Part shown: in pieces, positions 6,219 through 9,374 of the stretch | How the letters are laid out: the number at the start of each line of letters is the position of its first letter | Position numbering within the stretch: the first letter of the stretch is position 1 | Assembly (NCBI GenBank): GCA_021798635.1 | Contig: JAJZGH010000202.1 | Span: 1-9,374, forward strand | Length of the DNA: 9,374 bases | Direction: 5' to 3' | Source of the DNA: Planctomycetota bacterium | GTDB lineage: Bacteria; Planctomycetota; Phycisphaerae; WQYP01 | Notes under the pieces: generated by a model | Database searches by the model: none | Seen by the model: the letters and a program-made list of their open reading frames with translations, nothing else | Told to the model about the DNA's origin: nothing | Program-made: the position numbers and the translations under genes

Positions 6219-7733
6219 ATGAGCAGGGCAGGAAAGATGAAGCCAATCGCATCACACACGGCAGGATCCGCCCAGAGCCAAGCGGCGCTTTACGGGCACG
6301 CGCAAGAAGATGCGGCCGCATCGGCCGCCGCCACCCCAGCCGAGACGGCGGGACTTCAGGAGATTGACAGGCTCGACGCAGTCCTCACGGCACGGTTCGC
6401 GAAAAGAATGCACACGGATACTAGCCTCGACCGGCGCGATGTGAGTTTCCAGGCTAACAAATCAAAGGCGGTATATCGCTGGTATAAGTATAAAGAAGGG
6501 TTTTCCGCCAGCCTGGTTGAGTATCTCCTCAACCGGTTCGCTGCCAAGGCGGCTAATGTCTTGGACCCCTTCGCCGGCAGCGGCACCACGCTTTTCGCCG
6601 CCAGCCGCCTTGGTATCGCCTCCGAGGGAATAGAACTGCTGCCGATCGGCCAGGAGATCATTGCGATTCGCAAGCTTATCGAAAAAGACATTAACGGCGA
6701 TATAGCGGCGGCTTTGGCCCGCTGGTCAGAACAACAGCCATGGCGCGAAACGCGACAGCGCGTAGTTCTACCGGAACTTCCCATCACCCGAGGAGCCTAT
6801 CCCGACGATACGAAGCTCCAGATTGAAGCTTTTCTTGCGGCATCAAAATTGGAACCTCCCGATGTTTCGGCTGTTCTCAGATTTGCCTTGCTGTGTATTT
6901 TGGAATCAATAAGCTTTACTCGCAAGGACGGCCAATACTTGAGGTGGGACTACCGGTCAAATCGCAGGCAAGGCCCGAATCCCTTTAATAAAGGTGAGAT
7001 ACTCCCTTTTCACATCGCATTTAGGTCGAAAATTCATGAAATGCTCGCTGATCTTTCTCCCGCTTCCGCGCCTTCTGATCTATTCCAGCAACCCGGATCT
7101 CACGGCAACATAACGCTGCACCATGGCTCCTGCCTTGGAATACTTCCGCAGCTTCCAACGGCATCGTATGACTCAATTATAACCTCTCCGCCCTATTGCA
7201 ACCGCTACGACTACACCAGAACCTATGCGCTTGAGCTTGCGATATTGGGGATTGACGAGGCCGGCCTCTCGTCGCTGCGCCAAACCATGCTAACATGCAC
7301 TGTAGAGAATAAGCTTAAAAGCCTTTTGGCAATAAACCCGAACTGGAAGGCTGCGATCCGCGCAGCGGATGATCAACAACTTCTCCAGGCAGTCTTGGGT
7401 TACCTGGATTTGATGAAGGCACAAGGAGAACTTAATAACAACGGAATACCTCGCATGGTTCGCGGCTACTTCTACGAAACGGCCTGCGTGATTTTCGAGT
7501 GTGCACGACTCCTCAAATCCGGCGGCCGATTTATGATGGTTAACGACAATGTGCGTTACGCTGGGGCAAGTATATCAGTCGACCTGATACTTTCAGCTTT
7601 GGCCGAAGGAATGGGTCTCCGCGTGCACCAGATAATGATATTACCAACAGGTAAAGGCAACAGCAGTCAGCAAATGGGGGAACACGGACGGGACGAACTG
7701 CGCAAGTGCATCTACGTTTGGCAAAAGGAGTGA
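6219..7733 (+). CDS. DNA methyltransferase (SPPY-type) of an AvaI/BsoBI-like R-M system
   Basis: Site-specific amino-methyltransferase of 504 residues from the chosen ATG. Motif I, DPFAGSGT (116-123), binds S-adenosylmethionine. Catalytic motif IV is TSPPY (322-326) in IITSPPYCNRYDYTRTY; SPPY is typical of N4-cytosine enzymes. Motif I precedes IV by about 200 residues, the spacing of an alpha-type arrangement with the target-recognition domain between them. The ATG at 6219 is preferred because GGGGG lies 5 nt upstream; a GTG at 6198 (poor site) and an ATG at 6237 are alternatives, and this N-terminal stretch is low-complexity Ala-rich. The stop is 4 nt before the endonuclease start, so the two form an operon. 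Its role is to protect host DNA at the partner endonuclease's site, inferred as CYCGRG. Confidence 0.92.
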   Translation: MSRAGKMKPIASHTAGSAQSQAALYGHAQEDAAASAAATPAETAGLQEIDRLDAVLTARFAKRMHTDTSLDRRDVSFQANKSKAVYRWYKYKEGFSASLVEYLLNRFAAKAANVLDPFAGSGTTLFAASRLGIASEGIELLPIGQEIIAIRKLIEKDINGDIAAALARWSEQQPWRETRQRVVLPELPITRGAYPDDTKLQIEAFLAASKLEPPDVSAVLRFALLCILESISFTRKDGQYLRWDYRSNRRQGPNPFNKGEILPFHIAFRSKIHEMLADLSPASAPSDLFQQPGSHGNITLHHGSCLGILPQLPTASYDSIITSPPYCNRYDYTRTYALELAILGIDEAGLSSLRQTMLTCTVENKLKSLLAINPNWKAAIRAADDQQLLQAVLGYLDLMKAQGELNNNGIPRMVRGYFYETACVIFECARLLKSGGRFMMVNDNVRYAGASISVDLILSALAEGMGLRVHQIMILPTGKGNSSQQMGEHGRDELRKCIYVWQKE

Positions 7734-7737
7734 GGAA

Positions 7738-8691
7738 GTGCCCACTCCCGCCCGTCTCCACTTGAGAACAAGCCAGGATCTGGTCACACCTTACGCGGCG
7801 ATACGGGCGGGCTTTGTTCAGATGGCAATTGAGAAAAATCGAAAAGCCACCCCGTTTGTGGCACAGGCCCGCTCATTAAAAGCCCGCGCCATGAATGCGA
7901 GGAATCCCGGCGAACTGCTTACTCTAAAAGATATCCAACCCGCGATGCTCGCGGCAGCAGGACTTTCCGATAAAGCCATCACGCACCTGCAGGACGAGGA
8001 CAGACGTGCCGCAGTGCTGGGCCTGATCGAAAACTTTCTCGAACCGGCGGGCAGTAACTTCGTCGAGGAGCTGGTATTCAGATTCCTGCTCACCCGCGGC
8101 GACACTCTCGGTGGATCCATGCGGAATATTGCCGGCGCATTAGCGCAGCGTAAACTGACCCGCGCGATCATATCTTCGCTCCGCCTCGCACGGCAGCCCT
8201 ATCACTGGCTCCACACGCAAACGAAATCGTGGGCGTTAGGGCCGGCGGACGATGCTGATATAGAAATCCAGCTAAGGGGCCTTGCCTGGCGACGAAACGG
8301 GTCCCAGCGAACTCTGCTTTACAATGTTATGCTTCCGCTAACCAGAAACAATATCGATATTTGTCTTTTCGATTGTAGCTACGAGTCGCCCTCGCCGGAA
8401 ATTATTCGTTCACCAGAGCATTATATTGCCCTGGGCGAGTTGAAGGGCGGTATCGACCCGGCGGGGGCGGACGAACACTGGAAGACGGCTCGATCCGCCA
8501 TCGAGCGCATCAAGCGGGCGTTCAAGAAGTCGCAGTTAAACCCTAAGACTTTCTTCGTCGCTTCCGCAATAGAAAAAAGTATGGCCAACGAAATATGGAA
8601 TCTTCTCTCGGACGGCGATCTCGATAACGCGGCAAACCTGACTGACGACCAGCAACTTGATTCCATCGCTCGCTGGATTTGCTCACTTTGA
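7738..8691 (+). CDS. AvaI/BsoBI-family type II restriction endonuclease
   Basis: A 317-residue protein, the same size class as AvaI and BsoBI (about 315-323). It has the family block FVEELVFRFLLTRGDTLGGS (108-127). The PD-(D/E)xK site reads NNIDICLFD (D207) then GELKGG (E234, K236), followed by DEHWKT (H247). These fall in step with the BsoBI residues I recall as D212, E240, K242 and H253, with K-to-H spacing of 11 in both. Family members cut C^YCGRG to leave 5' overhangs, so the same specificity is predicted. The start is the GTG at 7738, with AAGGAG 7 nt upstream inside the end of the methyltransferase gene. Translation right after the methyltransferase ensures modification appears first. 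All catalytic residues are present, so it should be active. Identification is from motif memory. Confidence 0.9.
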   Translation: MPTPARLHLRTSQDLVTPYAAIRAGFVQMAIEKNRKATPFVAQARSLKARAMNARNPGELLTLKDIQPAMLAAAGLSDKAITHLQDEDRRAAVLGLIENFLEPAGSNFVEELVFRFLLTRGDTLGGSMRNIAGALAQRKLTRAIISSLRLARQPYHWLHTQTKSWALGPADDADIEIQLRGLAWRRNGSQRTLLYNVMLPLTRNNIDICLFDCSYESPSPEIIRSPEHYIALGELKGGIDPAGADEHWKTARSAIERIKRAFKKSQLNPKTFFVASAIEKSMANEIWNLLSDGDLDNAANLTDDQQLDSIARWICSL

Positions 8692-8707
8692 TCCTCCAGT
8701 TGCAGCC

Positions 8708-8726
8708 GTTACCAATGTTTGATAAC
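8708..8726 (+). promoter_or_regulatory. imperfect palindrome upstream of the HTH gene
   Basis: GTTACCA and TGATAAC form 7-bp arms with one mismatch around a 5-nt spacer, ending 8 nt before the HTH start codon in a 43-nt intergenic gap. Its position suits an operator bound by the HTH protein itself, or a controller site for the downstream unit. This is inference from placement only. Confidence 0.35.
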
Positions 8727-8734
8727 CTCAGGCA

Positions 8735-8932
8735 ATGTTGACTACAGCTCCGAAAACACTTGGAAAACTCTTTACCGTAAACGGTTCCGCGGGGTACCTC
8801 GGCGTCTCGACTTCCACATTAAGGAACTGGGACCGTACCGGCAAACTCAAGGCCCGACGACACCCGATTAACGGATACCGACTTTACAGCCGTCGTGATC
8901 TTGATCATATCGTGAAGGCACTGAGGGACTGA
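8735..8932 (+). CDS. small MerR-like/HTH_17 DNA-binding protein
   Basis: A 65-residue protein consisting of one winged-helix unit. FTVNGSAGYLGVSTSTLRNW (13-32) gives the MerR-type HTH (helix, turn at GVS, recognition helix TLRNWDRTG), and LKARRHPINGYRLYSRRDLD (38-57) is the wing with the GYRxY/R motif. The effector domain of a full MerR regulator is absent, so it belongs with the short excisionase-like/HTH_17 proteins. The start is the ATG at 8735; only a weak AGG lies upstream. It ends 4 nt before the next methyltransferase and 43 nt after the endonuclease. This position suits a controller of the second methyltransferase operon. Typical R-M C proteins are Xre-type, so a MerR-type controller would be less usual. 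An excisionase role is possible, but no integrase is visible. Confidence 0.75.
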   Translation: MLTTAPKTLGKLFTVNGSAGYLGVSTSTLRNWDRTGKLKARRHPINGYRLYSRRDLDHIVKALRD

Positions 8933-8936
8933 TGCC

Positions 8937-9374
8937 ATGAAGTACGAACCCTATATTTTGCCAAGGCTCGCGTTCAATTACGAGTCTAAACGCATCGGCG
9001 GGTCGTTGCTGGTGCACGCCGATTGCCTGGAATGGCTGGGCCATGTTCCAGAAGATACGCTGCATGGGATTGTCACCGACCCGCCCTACGGGGTAAAGGA
9101 ATACGATTTGGATCAGTTGCACAAACGGGGCAGCGGTAACGGCGGAGTCTGGCGCATCCCCCCTTCGTTCGACGGCCATGTTCGCGCTCCCCTGCCACGG
9201 TTTACCGCACTGGACGAAAAAGAGCGTAAGCGCTTAAGCCATTTTTTTATCCAATGGGCCGAACTGGCAAAAACGGCGCTGCGGCCCGGCGGCCACGTGT
9301 TTATCGCCACGAATGCCTTTCTGGCCCCATTGGTCTACTCCGCTTTAATGGCTGGAGGATTGGAGTTTCGCGGG
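8937..9374 (+). CDS. second DNA methyltransferase, DPPY-type (3' partial)
   Basis: The frame is open from the ATG at 8937 to the window end, giving 146 residues without a stop. Motif IV is VTDPPYGVKEYD (46-57) near the N-terminus, preceded by the usual HADCLEWLGHVPEDTLHGIV pattern (27-46), in which a target segment with D-C leads into the DPPY strand. ALRPGGHVFIATN (114-126) is the following strand and turn. The DPPY motif at the start, with no FxGxG before it, points to a beta-type arrangement with the AdoMet-binding FxGxG motif beyond the window. DPPY is commonest in N6-adenine enzymes, though N4-cytosine cannot be excluded. AGGG in the end of the HTH gene, about 10 nt upstream, can serve as the ribosome-binding site. 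It differs from the first methyltransferase in motif and order, so it should have another target. Confidence 0.88.
   Translation, partial: MKYEPYILPRLAFNYESKRIGGSLLVHADCLEWLGHVPEDTLHGIVTDPPYGVKEYDLDQLHKRGSGNGGVWRIPPSFDGHVRAPLPRFTALDEKERKRLSHFFIQWAELAKTALRPGGHVFIATNAFLAPLVYSALMAGGLEFRG

Noticed and set aside
6356..6787. 143-codon minus-strand frame
   Set aside because: It is antisense to motif I of the methyltransferase, with Ser/Arg-rich content typical of a shadow frame.

Overview
The window reads as bacterial chromosomal DNA of moderate GC with ordinary Shine-Dalgarno-led genes. Nothing in it fixes the taxon. A DUF4340 protein at the left edge is the kind of gene found beside gliding-type ABC transporters in Planctomycetota and relatives, so a Planctomycetota or PVC-type Gram-negative is my best guess, held weakly. 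I see no tRNA, rRNA, CRISPR array, transposase or convincing intrinsic terminator.

Layout. (1) 2-1435, plus: 3' part of a DUF4340-type protein with three recognisable repeat units; its start lies off the window. (2) 1456-3203, minus: a translationally coupled pair, an AAA/OLD-like ATPase followed by a DUF3226 TOPRIM-like protein, converging on the DUF4340 gene. This is the architecture of two-gene ATPase-TOPRIM defence modules. (3) 3204-3604: a mostly non-coding stretch with a small minus-strand gene or frameshifted remnant. (4) 3605-4411, minus: a transglutaminase-like protein. (5) 4412-4893: intergenic, with a hairpin ahead of the transglutaminase gene and a TATAAT plus inverted repeats ahead of the next plus-strand gene. 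(6) 4894-6091, plus: a small ParB-like protein and an aquaporin-family channel with an atypical selectivity filter. (7) 6219-8691, plus: a type II restriction-modification operon, an SPPY-type DNA methyltransferase followed 4 nt later by an AvaI/BsoBI-family endonuclease, predicted to recognise CYCGRG. (8) 8735-9374, plus: a small MerR-like HTH protein and, 4 nt later, the 5' end of a second DNA methyltransferase with a DPPY motif, cut by the window edge and probably the start of a second modification or R-M unit.

Together the ATPase-TOPRIM pair and one or two R-M units suggest a defence-rich accessory region interspersed with unrelated housekeeping or cargo genes. The R-M operon should protect host DNA at CYCGRG and cleave unmodified DNA. 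The ATPase-TOPRIM pair would act separately, as an ATP-regulated nuclease-type effector. The HTH protein is placed to control the second methyltransferase.
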